From Rhizobium sp. RU36D (GTDB taxonomy: Bacteria; Pseudomonadota; Alphaproteobacteria; Rhizobiales; Rhizobiaceae), in assembly GCF_900176345.1 (NCBI RefSeq), contig NZ_FWXU01000006.1, positions 186,001 through 250,000 of the forward strand: a stretch of DNA of 64,000 bases, in the 5' to 3' direction. Shown one piece after another: positions 47,647-56,587 of the stretch; the stretch's first letter is position 1; the number at the start of each line of letters is the position of its first letter. The translations under genes were made by a program, and so were the position numbers. The notes beneath the pieces were generated by a model, which had not been told where the DNA came from, searched no databases, and saw only the letters and a list, made by a program, of their open reading frames with translations.

Positions 47647-48405
47647 CTACACGATATCGGATCGCAGCGGAAGCATGCGCGAACGCATCAACAGCGTGCG
47701 GACGCCCGACTGGGTCGATCCGCCGGTTCTCAATCCCGGACTGGTGCCCCAGCCGGCAAGCTGGCGGGCATAGACAATAAGCGTCTTGCCATACTCGATG
47801 ATCAGGGTCCTGAGCAGGTCGGGATCGGCATACCAATCCGTCGATTTCATATCGGTATTCACGACGGGATATGGGATGAACTGGGTGGCGTGATCGACAC
47901 GGCGCAGTTCCATCAGGCTGCGCTGCATGTGGTAATTGTTGGTCACGACCAGAACGCTGCGATAGCCCTTGTCGTGAATCCAGCGCGTGATTTCATTGGC
48001 ATTGCCGATGGTATCAAGCGCATCGTAGCCGATGTCGACGCAGCAGTTGAAAAGGTCGGTGGAGCTCTGCGTCATCTTGCGGATGCGGGCCGGTGAGGTC
48101 GAGGGATGAGCGCCCGAGATCAGCAGGCGCTTGCCGGAACCGGCGCGCAACAGTTCCACGGCCTGGTCGATCCGTTGATAGCCGCCGGTCAGGACGACGA
48201 TCGCGTCGGCCCTTGGGCTTTCGGGTGGGGCAAGGGTTGCAACGGAATCGGCAAATCGCAGGAAGCCGCCGATGAAGATCGCAAGAGAGAGCACGGCCAG
48301 AATTCCGCCGATGCGGAGCATTCTCCGGAACCGGCCGCGACGGTCGAAGAACCCGCGGTCGCCGTTGCCCGGCGGGTGCGCCGACAATGGTTCCTCTTCA
48401 GTCAT
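47647..48405 (-). CDS. YdcF/SanA-like (DUF218) membrane protein
   Basis: 252 residues from the ATG at 48405 (MTEEEPLSAH), with AAGGGG as binding site; an ATG at 48417 has none. One N-terminal membrane helix (about 30-50), then a DUF218 domain with PRADAIVVLTGG, GKRLLISG, TIGNANEITRWI and VLVVTNNYHMQRSLMELRR. Relatives (ElyC, SanA) affect envelope polysaccharide precursor use and vancomycin resistance. Upstream of plsC, probably co-transcribed. Confidence 0.88.
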   Translation of the reverse strand: MTEEEPLSAHPPGNGDRGFFDRRGRFRRMLRIGGILAVLSLAIFIGGFLRFADSVATLAPPESPRADAIVVLTGGYQRIDQAVELLRAGSGKRLLISGAHPSTSPARIRKMTQSSTDLFNCCVDIGYDALDTIGNANEITRWIHDKGYRSVLVVTNNYHMQRSLMELRRVDHATQFIPYPVVNTDMKSTDWYADPDLLRTLIIEYGKTLIVYARQLAGWGTSPGLRTGGSTQSGVRTLLMRSRMLPLRSDIV

Positions 48406-48538
48406 TTGCCCCTTCATATCACGTGAATAGCGTCAAACTACGTTTGCGAACAGGCTGATTTGTGGCAATTCAACAGGGTTTGTGCCAGCCTCCGGTTCGT
48501 AAGGTTCATGGATATTGGCGCGCTCGCGCCTGTTGCCC

Positions 48539-49552
48539 TCAATCATTGAACAACCCGTCGGTGCGCGCGGGATCGGACCGGATCGCGTCGATTTCGTAGA
48601 TCGTTCGCATGACGGTGATTCGTGCCGTCACCGTGGTCAGCAAGGCAATGACGATCATGGTGGCGAAAATGCCGAGATAGCCTAGCAAGCCGACGCTGAA
48701 GGTGCCGAACAGGGCGGCCGCCTGGTCGCTCTCCGGGGTCGCGATCGTCTGGTTCTGCCAGAAGCCCGCGACGGCAAACAGTCCTGCCGCCAGCAGACCG
48801 CCGGCACCGGCGCCCTTGAGGCTGATCTTGAGGAAATGCCGCTGAAACTCCCGGGCGACGAACGCGCTTTCCGCGCCGACGAAATGCAGCACCTCGATGA
48901 TGTGCCGGTTGCCCGACAGTGCGCCGCGGGTGGCGAAGACGACGGTCAGGATCATCGCGGTAAACACCAGGAACAGGATGCCGAAGCCGATCATGACCGT
49001 GGTTCTGGCCATCGACACCAGCCGGTTCACCCAGGTCCTGTGATCGTCAAGGAAGGCTTGCGGCACCTCGGCCTTCAGGAGATCCCGCATGGCGGCAAAG
49101 TCGGGCGGATTGGCCTCGTCGATGGTCACGACGACAAGGCGTGGAACGGGCAGGTCGTTGATATCGAGACCCGTGCCGAGCCAGGGCTCCAAGAGGCGAG
49201 TGGTGGCCTGGTCGTCCATGATTTGGCCGCTGCGAGTGCCGACGAAGGTCATGGCGAGATCGCGCGCGCGATTGAGTGCCTGTTCCATATCCAGCCCTTC
49301 CTGGGGCTTGATCTGGATGGTGATCTCGCGGGCAATCTGGCTCTGCCAGCCAGCGGCCGTCGCACGCACCATGCTGACGGCGCCGAGCGTGAGGCAGGCC
49401 AGGAACGCCATGATGGCGATCACCACCATCAGGGCGTTGCCCTGGATGTTTGCGGGCGGCAGAATGGGGCCGGTCGGCCGCACCTGCATCGGTGGGCGCC
49501 GCGGCTGGGTCGGCGCGGGCTGACCCGTCACTGCCTTGTCGATCTTATTCAT
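48539..49552 (-). CDS. ftsX: Cell division protein FtsX
   Basis: Permease-like half of the FtsEX complex, which controls peptidoglycan hydrolysis at the septum. 337 residues: a Pro-rich cytoplasmic N-terminus, a first membrane helix (about 39-63), a periplasmic extracellular loop (about 65-180), and three further helices with the FtsX/MacB signature region (RGALSGNRHIIEVLHFVGA). The first 8 bases overlap the end of ftsE. Confidence 0.94.
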   Translation of the reverse strand: MNKIDKAVTGQPAPTQPRRPPMQVRPTGPILPPANIQGNALMVVIAIMAFLACLTLGAVSMVRATAAGWQSQIAREITIQIKPQEGLDMEQALNRARDLAMTFVGTRSGQIMDDQATTRLLEPWLGTGLDINDLPVPRLVVVTIDEANPPDFAAMRDLLKAEVPQAFLDDHRTWVNRLVSMARTTVMIGFGILFLVFTAMILTVVFATRGALSGNRHIIEVLHFVGAESAFVAREFQRHFLKISLKGAGAGGLLAAGLFAVAGFWQNQTIATPESDQAAALFGTFSVGLLGYLGIFATMIVIALLTTVTARITVMRTIYEIDAIRSDPARTDGLFND

Positions 49553-50204
49553 AAATGTCCAACCGCCCTTCGGTCAGAATCATCCGGCGGGCCTCCACCT
49601 GATCCATCAGCGCCAGATCATGGGTGGCGATAATGACGGCGGTTCCAAGGCGGTTGAGCTCCAGGAACAGGCTGAGTAGGCGCCGCGCCATCGGCGGGTC
49701 GACATTGCCCGTGGGCTCATCGGCCAGCAGCAGCTCCGGACGGTCGATCAGGGCGCGGGCGATGGCGACGCGCTGCTTCTCCCCGCCAGACAGGACGGCA
49801 GGCAGAACATTGATGCGCTCGCCCAATCCGACCCATTTCAAGAGTTCCAGCACGTCCTGGCGATAGGAGCTTTCTTCCTTGCCGCGCACGCGCAGCGGCA
49901 GCGCGACATTCTCATAGGTGGTGAGATGATCAAGCAGCTGGAAATCCTGGAAGACGATGCCGACCCTGCGGCGCAGCATCGGCAATTCGTTTCGCGGAAT
50001 CCGGGATATGTCGCGGCCAAAGCTGCGGATGAGGCCACGCGTCGGCTGCAGCGACATGAAGAGCAGGCGCAGCAGGGTCGTCTTCCCGGCGCCAGAGGGG
50101 CCGGTCAGGAATTGGAACGACCGTTTGGGCACGTCGAAGGTCAGGTCCCGCAACACTTCCGGACCCATCCCATAGCGCAAGCCGACGTTTTCGAAATGGA
50201 TCAA
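49545..50204 (-). CDS. ftsE: Cell division ATP-binding protein FtsE
   Basis: ABC ATPase partner of FtsX, 219 residues. Walker [12 protein letters not shown] (about 36-46), Q-loop in [23 protein letters not shown] signature [15 protein letters not shown], Walker [13 protein letters not shown] and the switch His in IATHDLALM. Translation of ftsX probably depends on it (8-base overlap). Upstream lies a perfect palindrome at 50241-50263. Confidence 0.96.
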   Translation of the reverse strand: MIHFENVGLRYGMGPEVLRDLTFDVPKRSFQFLTGPSGAGKTTLLRLLFMSLQPTRGLIRSFGRDISRIPRNELPMLRRRVGIVFQDFQLLDHLTTYENVALPLRVRGKEESSYRQDVLELLKWVGLGERINVLPAVLSGGEKQRVAIARALIDRPELLLADEPTGNVDPPMARRLLSLFLELNRLGTAVIIATHDLALMDQVEARRMILTEGRLDIYE

Positions 50205-50240
50205 CGGGCAACCAGCCTATCAAGATTTGAGAACAGGGAC

Positions 50241-50263
50241 TTGTTAACACAAAGGGTTAACAA
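50241..50263. promoter_or_regulatory. Perfect TTGTTAAC/GTTAACAA palindrome between ftsE and the 50403 gene
   Basis: TTGTTAAC (50241-50248) and GTTAACAA (50256-50263) with a 7-base spacer, 37 bases from the ftsE start. The TTAA halves are 9 bases apart, not the 7 of the CtrA consensus. A second hairpin, GCCCAG-6-CTGGGC (50356-50373), lies before the 50403 gene. Operator function is inferred. Confidence 0.5.
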
Positions 50264-50402
50264 CCGGTAAGCGCCTTTGCCCGCAGGCTTCCGCGGCATG
50301 GCTTTAGCGAAGCATTAACCATTTGAATTTACGACTGGGAAGGATTCGTTTCAATGCCCAGATTTTGCTGGGCGCAACAGGCTGGGCCGGAGGCGAAAAC
50401 CC

Positions 50403-51077
50403 ATGGGCGCATTCCGTATGCGGCGCGAGCCGCAGCATCAGGACTTCGATGTGTTGCCACCTTCGCACCGCCAGCGGACGGCATCGCAACTTGCAGCCGG
50501 TTTTGAAGACGACGTCAGCGATGCGCATTTCGTCGTGATTGACGACAGGCCGCATACCGCTTCTTGGCATCAGGGCAACGACAACAAGCCCTCTCAGGCG
50601 GGCCGTCAAGGCCATTCCCGGTATGAGGTCATGTTCGCCCACCTTGCCTTGCAGGGAGAGGCTTTTCTGGAGCGCTTTTCCGAGCGCGCTTTTGCCGTCA
50701 TGGTGGCACTGATATTCGGTGTCGTCTTCATGCTGGCCAGCGGGCTGGCGGCGACGCAGACATCAAGTCCATCGGCTGGCGCGCCGAGGCTGGATATAAC
50801 CCATGCCACGCTGACGCCGCAGGACAGGAACGGCATGCGCGTGTTGCTCATCAACGGCATCGTTGAAAACCGCAGCGAGACGTCTCAAGCCGTCCCGCGG
50901 ATCCGGGCCGATATTCTGAACGGCGGTCGGCTGGTCGCCAGTACCTTTATCGACACCGATATTGCGATGCTGGAAGAAGGGCATAGTCGCGGATTTGCCG
51001 CGCGGATCCAGCATCCCGGTGGAAAATCACCGGACTTGCGCCTTTCCTTCGTTGAACAGGATGTCTTGGCGCGTTGA
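50403..51077 (+). CDS. Membrane-anchored protein, DUF3426-like C-terminus
   Basis: 224 residues. A polar N-terminal half (about 1-95) precedes one strong hydrophobic segment (AFAVMVALIFGVVFMLASGLAA, about 97-120). The C-terminal part (LDITHATLTPQDRNGMRVLLINGIVENRSETSQAVPRIRADILNGGRLVAS) looks like the FxLYD/DUF3426 beta-domain. No N-terminal CxxC zinc ribbon (MJ0042) is present, unlike many DUF3426 proteins. The ATG at 50403 has GGAGG nine bases upstream. hpt follows 79 bases later. Confidence 0.78.
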   Translation: MGAFRMRREPQHQDFDVLPPSHRQRTASQLAAGFEDDVSDAHFVVIDDRPHTASWHQGNDNKPSQAGRQGHSRYEVMFAHLALQGEAFLERFSERAFAVMVALIFGVVFMLASGLAATQTSSPSAGAPRLDITHATLTPQDRNGMRVLLINGIVENRSETSQAVPRIRADILNGGRLVASTFIDTDIAMLEEGHSRGFAARIQHPGGKSPDLRLSFVEQDVLAR

Positions 51078-51156
51078 TCATGCTATCGCGCAGCCTTCAA
51101 ATGTCGGCGGCAGCGCTCAAGCATCATTCCGCCGGCTGGCCTACAGGAGCGATATC

Positions 51157-51699
51157 ATGATCACAGTGCGCGGAAAGACCATCGAGCCCCTGTTCACCGC
51201 CGAACAAATTGCCGAGCGCAATGAAGCGCTGGCGGCGCAGATTGCTGCCGGGCCGAGCGAAGACCTGCTGGTCATCTCAGTTTTGAAGGGATCCTTCATC
51301 TTCGCGGCAGACCTGATCCGCGCGCTGCATCACGCCGGACTTGCACCCGAGGTGGAATTCATCACCCTGTCCAGCTACGGCACGGGCACGGTCTCTAAGG
51401 GCGTGCGCATCATCAGGGACATCGACAGCGATGTGAAAGGCCGCAATGTGCTGCTGATCGATGATATCCTGGAATCCGGCCGCACGCTGCTGTTTGCCAA
51501 GGAACTGATGTATGAGCGCGGCGCGGCCAATGTCAGCCTTGCCGTGCTGCTGGACAAGCGGGTGAAGCGCCAGGAGGTGCTGGAAGCCGATTATGTCGGT
51601 TTCGAATGCCCAGACTATTTCGTCGTCGGCTATGGCATGGACGTTGCCTATGCCTTCCGCGAGCTTCCCTTTGTCGGCGTCGTCACCGGCGACGCGTGA
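51157..51699 (+). CDS. hpt: Hypoxanthine phosphoribosyltransferase
   Basis: Purine salvage enzyme converting hypoxanthine (and guanine) with PRPP to IMP (GMP). From the ATG at 51157 (MITVRGKTIEPL, AGGAG upstream) the product is 180 residues. Motifs: VLKGSFIFAADLIR, the loop SSYGTGTVSKG, PRPP-binding VLLIDDILESGRTL and the base-binding region ADYVGFECPDYFVVGYGMD. Upstream in-frame codons overlapping the preceding gene are not supported by a binding site. Confidence 0.94.
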   Translation: MITVRGKTIEPLFTAEQIAERNEALAAQIAAGPSEDLLVISVLKGSFIFAADLIRALHHAGLAPEVEFITLSSYGTGTVSKGVRIIRDIDSDVKGRNVLLIDDILESGRTLLFAKELMYERGAANVSLAVLLDKRVKRQEVLEADYVGFECPDYFVVGYGMDVAYAFRELPFVGVVTGDA

Positions 51700-51872
51700 C
51701 GTCAAGGCGTGGGGCGATCCAGGCCTCATGCCCCCACGCGAGATGGTTTAGCACATCCGGATAAGCCAACGGCTCATTAACCACCTGTGCCACCTCAGGT
51801 CAGTTGTTTACCGATCGCAAACACATAACTGGTGATTTGCGTCCCGGGACAGTTCACTGACGGGATAGCAGA

Positions 51873-52232
51873 ATGGCCAAGATCTTGATCACCGAAGACG
51901 AGGATTCCCTCCGCTCCTTCGTCGCCCGTGCGCTGCGGTTGGACGGTCACGAGACCCATGAAGCGGCCGATGGCGCGGAAGGACTGGAAAAGCTCGACGG
52001 TGCCGGCTTCGACCTCATTCTCTCGGATATTCGTATGCCGGTCATGGACGGCATCGCCTTCGCGCACCAGGCGGCATCGCGCTATCCCGGAATCAAGATC
52101 CTGCTGATGACGGGCTATGCCGATCAGCGCGAGCGCGCCGACGACCTGATGGAAAAGATCATCGATGTCGTGGAGAAGCCGTTCGCCCTGCCTGATATCC
52201 GCAAGGCGGTGGCGCGGGCACTCGCCGCCTGA
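51873..52232 (+). CDS. Single-domain response regulator (CpdR-like)
   Basis: 119-residue CheY-like receiver with no output domain: acidic pocket EDED at 8-11, phospho-acceptor D52 in LILSDIRMP, switch Thr in LLMTGYAD, and Lys in VVEKPFALPD. Similar lone receivers in alphaproteobacteria include CpdR, the ClpXP adaptor in cell-cycle proteolysis; the assignment to CpdR rather than another lone receiver is inferential. Divergently placed between hpt and the TIGR02302 gene, whose 3' ends converge. Confidence 0.85.
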   Translation: MAKILITEDEDSLRSFVARALRLDGHETHEAADGAEGLEKLDGAGFDLILSDIRMPVMDGIAFAHQAASRYPGIKILLMTGYADQRERADDLMEKIIDVVEKPFALPDIRKAVARALAA

Positions 52233-52259
52233 CGCTTTCGAGCTGCTATGCCTGCGGGA

Positions 52260-54860
52260 TCAGAGATCCAGCAGGCGTTCCAGGTAACGACGCTCGTTTT
52301 CCTGCGTTCCGCCCTGGCCCAGCTTTTCGCGGATCGCTTCCAGAATTTCACGGGCGCGCTGAACGTCGATAACGTCAGGCACCTTCACGCCGCCGTCGTA
52401 ATCGGGGCCGGCCAACTGCCGCTGTCTGCCAAGGGGATCCCGGCCGTTCTGGCCGCCCTGACCCTGCTGGCCCGGACCCTGACCCTGGCTTTCGCCCGGC
52501 TGACCCTGCTGCATGGCCTGCATCATCTGGTTCATCATGTTGCGGGCACCCTGGCGCAACGCTTCCATCGCCCGGCCCTGGCCTTCGACAGCTTCGCCTC
52601 CGCGTGATTCGCCCAGGGCTTCGCCGGCGCCGCGCATCTCGCGGCCGGCCTCGCCGAACTGTTCGCCCGGCTCCATGCCCATGCCTTTGAGGCCTTCCTG
52701 AAGTTCCTTCAGCTTGTCGCCCAGCCCATCCTGTTGCGCCCGCAATTGCTTCAGGGCTTCACGCAGCTGTTCTGCCGTCATCCTGTCCGTCGGGGACTGC
52801 TGGCCGTCCTGCGGCTGGTCCAGGAACTCTCCATCCTCGCCTTCGCCAGGATCGCCCCGCTGCATGCGGTCGCGCAATGCCTGGTCCAGCCTGAACGTTT
52901 CGTCCATCAGCCGTTGCTGTTCCTGCATCAACTCGCCCAGCTTGTCGATCTGCTGGCGCATCTGGCTGTTCTGCTGTTGCTGTTGGCCCTGCTGGGGTCG
53001 TCCGGCCTGCAGATTGTTCATCATCCGCTGGAGTTCCGAGAGCATCTGCATGGCCTGATCGCGATTGCCCGAGCGGGCCAGGTTCTCGATCTGGTTCAGC
53101 ATGTTCTCCAGGTCCTGCTGCCGCAGCACGTTCTGGGCCTGTTGCTGGTTCTGGGGCTGGTTTGCGTTGGGTGCGCGCTCCATCAGCGCCTGCAGGAATT
53201 CCTGCATCGCCACGCGCAACTCGTCCATCAGCTTGGCGATTTCCTCATCCGGCGCGTTTCGCTCGAGTGCTTCGCTCAGCGCCTTCTGTGCATCCCGCAG
53301 CCGCTGCTCGGCCAGCGACAGATCGCCGTCCTCGATGCCCAGCGCGATTTCCCAGAGATAATCGGCCGTGTTCTTCAGGTCCTCTTCCGTGCGCGCGAGC
53401 GTCATGCGCGCCCTAGCCGACTCGATCAACAGGTAGTGACCGAGATTTGGAATGGTTTCGTCCGGGCGTAGCGTCAACGCCTCGTTCAGCGCGATCGCGC
53501 GCGGCATGGCCCTGGTATCGAGGGCGAAAACCTGGCGCTGCTCGGCCACGGCGCCCGCCAAAGGCTCGAAGAAATTGCGGGCCGGCATGGTCATTACATG
53601 CGGTGGGCTGCGGCCGATCTGACCGGCGCCATCCCGCGCCACCAGTACGATGCTCACCTTCTTGCCCGACAGCGGATGCTCCGACAGATTGCGGCTGGAC
53701 AGCCCCTTGGCTTCTCGTGCGTTCATGCGCGGCAGGTCAAGCTTGTATTCCGGCAGCGGGTAAAGCGGCGTCGCGCCTTCGGCCGCATCGACCGGCGTGA
53801 TCTCCGCATGGGCGGCCTGAAGGCCATAATCATCCCTCGCGGTGAAGCCTATTTCCAGCGCGCCGTTCACGCTTCGCTTCGGCTGCCCGTCGAAGGCGAT
53901 CTCGGGCACCTTGTCGGCAATAATCCCGATTTTCCATGCCTGGTCGTTTATCGATAGCGTACCGCTGTCGGCGATCTGAAACTCATGGGACCGCGCAACA
54001 GACGCAGCAGGCAAGGAGGCGGCAGGTTGTGCCGCGGCGGCGGCATCAGGCTCAGCGGCGGCGATCTCGATCGCCTCGCCTTCCTCAGGCTTGAACAGCA
54101 CCTTTTCTTCACCGATGCCGCCACTGATGCGCACGGTGACCGTCGAGTTCTGCGGAACCGAGACTTCCGGTGCCAGCGCGCCATCGCGGCTGGTCAGGAA
54201 TACGGGGGCGCGGCCCGTATAGGATGGCGGGGTGATCCAGGCATCCAGGCGAAGACCCGGAGCCTGTGTCTGTGACGCAGTTCGGAAAAACGCGTCCGTG
54301 ATGCTGCCGGCGCCATTGGAACCGGAATAGGCAAAGGCGATCACCACGGTCAGGGCTGGGACGGCGCGCAGCGCAAACCGGTCATAGCGCGAGATATCAG
54401 GTCGCGGCAGCCCTGCATCCAGATCGGCAATGCGCTTGGCCATGCGGCGCTGATGCTCTTCCCACAAAGCGCGGCTGACCGGGTTGTCGAAGGCAGGAAC
54501 ATCGGCCTGAACAGCGACGGGCTGGTGAGGAAGGTTGTTGCGCTCCTCCAGCAACCGATCTGCATCGGAGGCCTGTGGCCATCTGACCTTCAGTAGCGGC
54601 AGCAGTGACGCCAGCGCCAGGAAAATGAGGATGAAGACAAGCGGGAATCGGACCCAATCCGGCATCATCCGGAATAGTCCGAACCAGGCGATGGACACGA
54701 AGATTGCTGCAATGCCCAGGGCCGGGAGGAACAGCGGGATAAGCCGCTCGGCAAACAGCACGAGCCGTGCGAAGAAACGCTTCACCGCGACGCGGCGCGC
54801 GAGCGACGGGTCGGTGCGGAAGGCGCCTTGCTTGCTGCTGCCCCGATCGAGAGCATTCAT
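52260..54860 (-). CDS. TIGR02302-family (DUF4175) membrane protein
   Basis: 866 residues. Two close N-terminal membrane helices (about 35-80: FLPALGIAAIFVSIAWFGLF and VRFPLVFILIFLALASLLPLL) plus a third near 170-190, a large periplasmic-looking beta-rich middle part, then a long helical, Gln- and Met-rich region (about 560-790; QNQQQAQNVLRQQ and similar) and a Gly/Gln-rich stretch before the C-terminus (YLERLLDL). Restricted to alphaproteobacteria, function unknown. The start ATG at 54860 follows GGGAG at 11 bases. It may form an operon with lysA through the small ORF upstream. Confidence 0.88.
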   Translation of the reverse strand: MNALDRGSSKQGAFRTDPSLARRVAVKRFFARLVLFAERLIPLFLPALGIAAIFVSIAWFGLFRMMPDWVRFPLVFILIFLALASLLPLLKVRWPQASDADRLLEERNNLPHQPVAVQADVPAFDNPVSRALWEEHQRRMAKRIADLDAGLPRPDISRYDRFALRAVPALTVVIAFAYSGSNGAGSITDAFFRTASQTQAPGLRLDAWITPPSYTGRAPVFLTSRDGALAPEVSVPQNSTVTVRISGGIGEEKVLFKPEEGEAIEIAAAEPDAAAAAQPAASLPAASVARSHEFQIADSGTLSINDQAWKIGIIADKVPEIAFDGQPKRSVNGALEIGFTARDDYGLQAAHAEITPVDAAEGATPLYPLPEYKLDLPRMNAREAKGLSSRNLSEHPLSGKKVSIVLVARDGAGQIGRSPPHVMTMPARNFFEPLAGAVAEQRQVFALDTRAMPRAIALNEALTLRPDETIPNLGHYLLIESARARMTLARTEEDLKNTADYLWEIALGIEDGDLSLAEQRLRDAQKALSEALERNAPDEEIAKLMDELRVAMQEFLQALMERAPNANQPQNQQQAQNVLRQQDLENMLNQIENLARSGNRDQAMQMLSELQRMMNNLQAGRPQQGQQQQQNSQMRQQIDKLGELMQEQQRLMDETFRLDQALRDRMQRGDPGEGEDGEFLDQPQDGQQSPTDRMTAEQLREALKQLRAQQDGLGDKLKELQEGLKGMGMEPGEQFGEAGREMRGAGEALGESRGGEAVEGQGRAMEALRQGARNMMNQMMQAMQQGQPGESQGQGPGQQGQGGQNGRDPLGRQRQLAGPDYDGGVKVPDVIDVQRAREILEAIREKLGQGGTQENERRYLERLLDL

Positions 54861-54889
54861 CCATCAGGTCTCCCGTTGGCCTTTGCACA

Positions 54890-54985
54890 TCAGGGGCGAT
54901 CCCCCAGCGCGAAAGATGATGCAGCAACGATAGCACCGTTTGTGGCGAAGACGAGGGCGCAGCAGAGCACCCCCGGCATTTTCAT
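54890..54985 (-). CDS. Possible 31-residue hydrophobic peptide
   Basis: A short ORF between lysA and the TIGR02302 gene on the same strand. It reads MKMPGVLCCALVFATNGAIV and ends ALGDRP, signal-peptide-like. GGGA lies seven bases upstream. It could be a leader or small exported peptide; chance occurrence is quite possible. Confidence 0.3.
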   Translation of the reverse strand: MKMPGVLCCALVFATNGAIVAASSFALGDRP

Positions 54986-55012
54986 CGCAATTCCCTGAAA
55001 TGTGATCGCAAT

Positions 55013-56281
55013 TCAGTCGAGCCAGGCAGGCACGGAATCGAGGCCGATCAGTTCTTCATAGGTGGAGCGGGGGCGAATCACGTGGAATTCGCCATCCTTG
55101 ACCAGCACTTCGGGAATCAGCCGCCGGGTGTTGTAGGTCCCGGCCTGGACAGCGCCATAGGCGCCGGCTGAGCCCACCGCCAAAAGATCGCCAGGCTTGG
55201 GCATGGACATTTCGCGGTCCAAAGCCAGGTAGTCACCGGTCTCGCAGACAGGGCCGACGACGTCGGCGCGGATGCGCGGTGCGTTGGCCGCAGACAGCAC
55301 CACGGGCTTGATCTCGTGGTGCGCCTCGTAAAGGGTCGGCCGGATCAGGTCGTTCATCGCCGCATCGACGATCACGAAGGTCTTGTCCCCGCCATCCTTC
55401 ACATAGATGACCTCAGTGACCAGGATGCCGGCATTGCCGACGATCAGGCGGCCCGGTTCCGTAACGATCTTGCAGTTCAAGCCGGCCAGCTGATCCTTGA
55501 CGATCCGGGCATAGGCATCGGGTTCCGGAGGTGGATTGTTGTCGTCCTTGTAGGGAATGCCCAGGCCTCCGCCGACATCGACATGGTCGATCTGATGGCC
55601 ATCGGAGCGCAAGGTCTCGACCAGTTCGCGCAACAGGCGGAATGCGTCTTCAAACGGCTGCAACTCGGTGATCTGGCTGCCGATATGCATGTCGATGCCG
55701 GAAACCTGGATGCCAGGCAGTTCTGCGGCCCGTGCGTAGACCGCGCGGGCGCGCTCGTAGGAGATCCCGAACTTGTTTTCCTTCTTGCCGGTCGAGATCT
55801 TCGAATGGGTCTTGGCATCCACATCAGGATTGATGCGGAACGACACATGCGCCTTTTTCCCGGCCTTGACGGTACGCTGGTTCAGGACTTCGAGTTCCGG
55901 CTCTGACTCGACATTGAAGCAGTAGATGCCAGCCTCGAGCGCAAGATCCATCTCGCTCGGCGTCTTGCCGACGCCTGAGAACATGATGCGGTTGGCCGGA
56001 ATGCCGGCGGCCAGAGCCCGACGCAACTCGCCTTCGGAGACGACATCGACGCCGGCGCCAAGGCGGCCGAGCGTCTTGAGGACTGCCTGGTTCGAATTGG
56101 CCTTCATGGCATAGCAAACCAGCGCGTCCACGCCTTCGAAAGCCCTGGAGAAGACTTTGTAGTGGCGTTCCAGCGTGGCCGTCGAATAGCAATAGAAGGG
56201 CGTGCCGACGGCTTCCGCGATGGTGGGAACGGCCACGTTTTCGGCGTAGTAGACGCCGTCACGATATTCGAAATGGTTCAC
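55013..56281 (-). CDS. lysA: Diaminopimelate decarboxylase
   Basis: Last step of lysine synthesis, meso-diaminopimelate to lysine; PLP-dependent, alanine-racemase fold. The 422-residue product has the PLP Lys in CYAMKANSNQAVL, GIDMHIGSQI, DVGGGLGIPY, EPGRLIVGNAG and the active-site Cys in GPVCETGDYL. It follows lptM by 15 bases and argH, as in many proteobacteria (argH-lptM-lysA). Confidence 0.97.
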   Translation of the reverse strand: MNHFEYRDGVYYAENVAVPTIAEAVGTPFYCYSTATLERHYKVFSRAFEGVDALVCYAMKANSNQAVLKTLGRLGAGVDVVSEGELRRALAAGIPANRIMFSGVGKTPSEMDLALEAGIYCFNVESEPELEVLNQRTVKAGKKAHVSFRINPDVDAKTHSKISTGKKENKFGISYERARAVYARAAELPGIQVSGIDMHIGSQITELQPFEDAFRLLRELVETLRSDGHQIDHVDVGGGLGIPYKDDNNPPPEPDAYARIVKDQLAGLNCKIVTEPGRLIVGNAGILVTEVIYVKDGGDKTFVIVDAAMNDLIRPTLYEAHHEIKPVVLSAANAPRIRADVVGPVCETGDYLALDREMSMPKPGDLLAVGSAGAYGAVQAGTYNTRRLIPEVLVKDGEFHVIRPRSTYEELIGLDSVPAWLD

Positions 56282-56296
56282 GGAGATTGCGCCTTG

Positions 56297-56485
56297 TCAG
56301 AGAAGTCGATCGAGCACGAAGGGCCGGTCTTCGACCGTATTCTTCGGGTTCGAGGTGCGCTGGTTCTGCTGCTCAATCGGCATGTCAGGCGGATCGAGAT
56401 CGGCCTTGCGGCCGCAGCCTGACAGAATGACCAGCAGGCTCGCAATCAATCCGGTTGTCACCACAATGCTTTTAAGTGTCTTCAC
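56297..56485 (-). CDS. lptM: Small LptM/YifL-like lipoprotein
   Basis: 62 residues from the GTG at 56485 (MKTLKSIVVTT), with GAGGT five bases upstream; an ATG at 56515 gives a 72-residue reading with a weaker binding site. Lipidated Cys24 follows LSG, then GRKADLDPP, matching the CGxKGxLxxP pattern of LptM, a lipoprotein that aids assembly of the LPS transporter LptDE. The rest is a short, Pro- and Gln-rich tail. Synteny between argH and lysA supports the call. Confidence 0.83.
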   Translation of the reverse strand: MKTLKSIVVTTGLIASLLVILSGCGRKADLDPPDMPIEQQNQRTSNPKNTVEDRPFVLDRLL

Positions 56486-56587
56486 CTTGACCTCATCGAG
56501 CGCCGAGCCATTCATATGAAAGCCTGTAGCGAAAAATCCGCGCCTTGTGCACCCACATTCTTTTGATGGGCCTGTCAGGCGCGTTGA

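Noticed and set aside
50244-50260. CtrA binding site (TTAA-N7-TTAA) upstream of ftsE
   Set aside because: The two TTAA halves are separated by 9 bases, not 7; reported instead as a palindrome of unknown regulator.
52900-53160. CAG/CTG-rich low-complexity tract as a mobile or satellite repeat
   Set aside because: It encodes the Gln-rich helical part of the TIGR02302 protein in frame.
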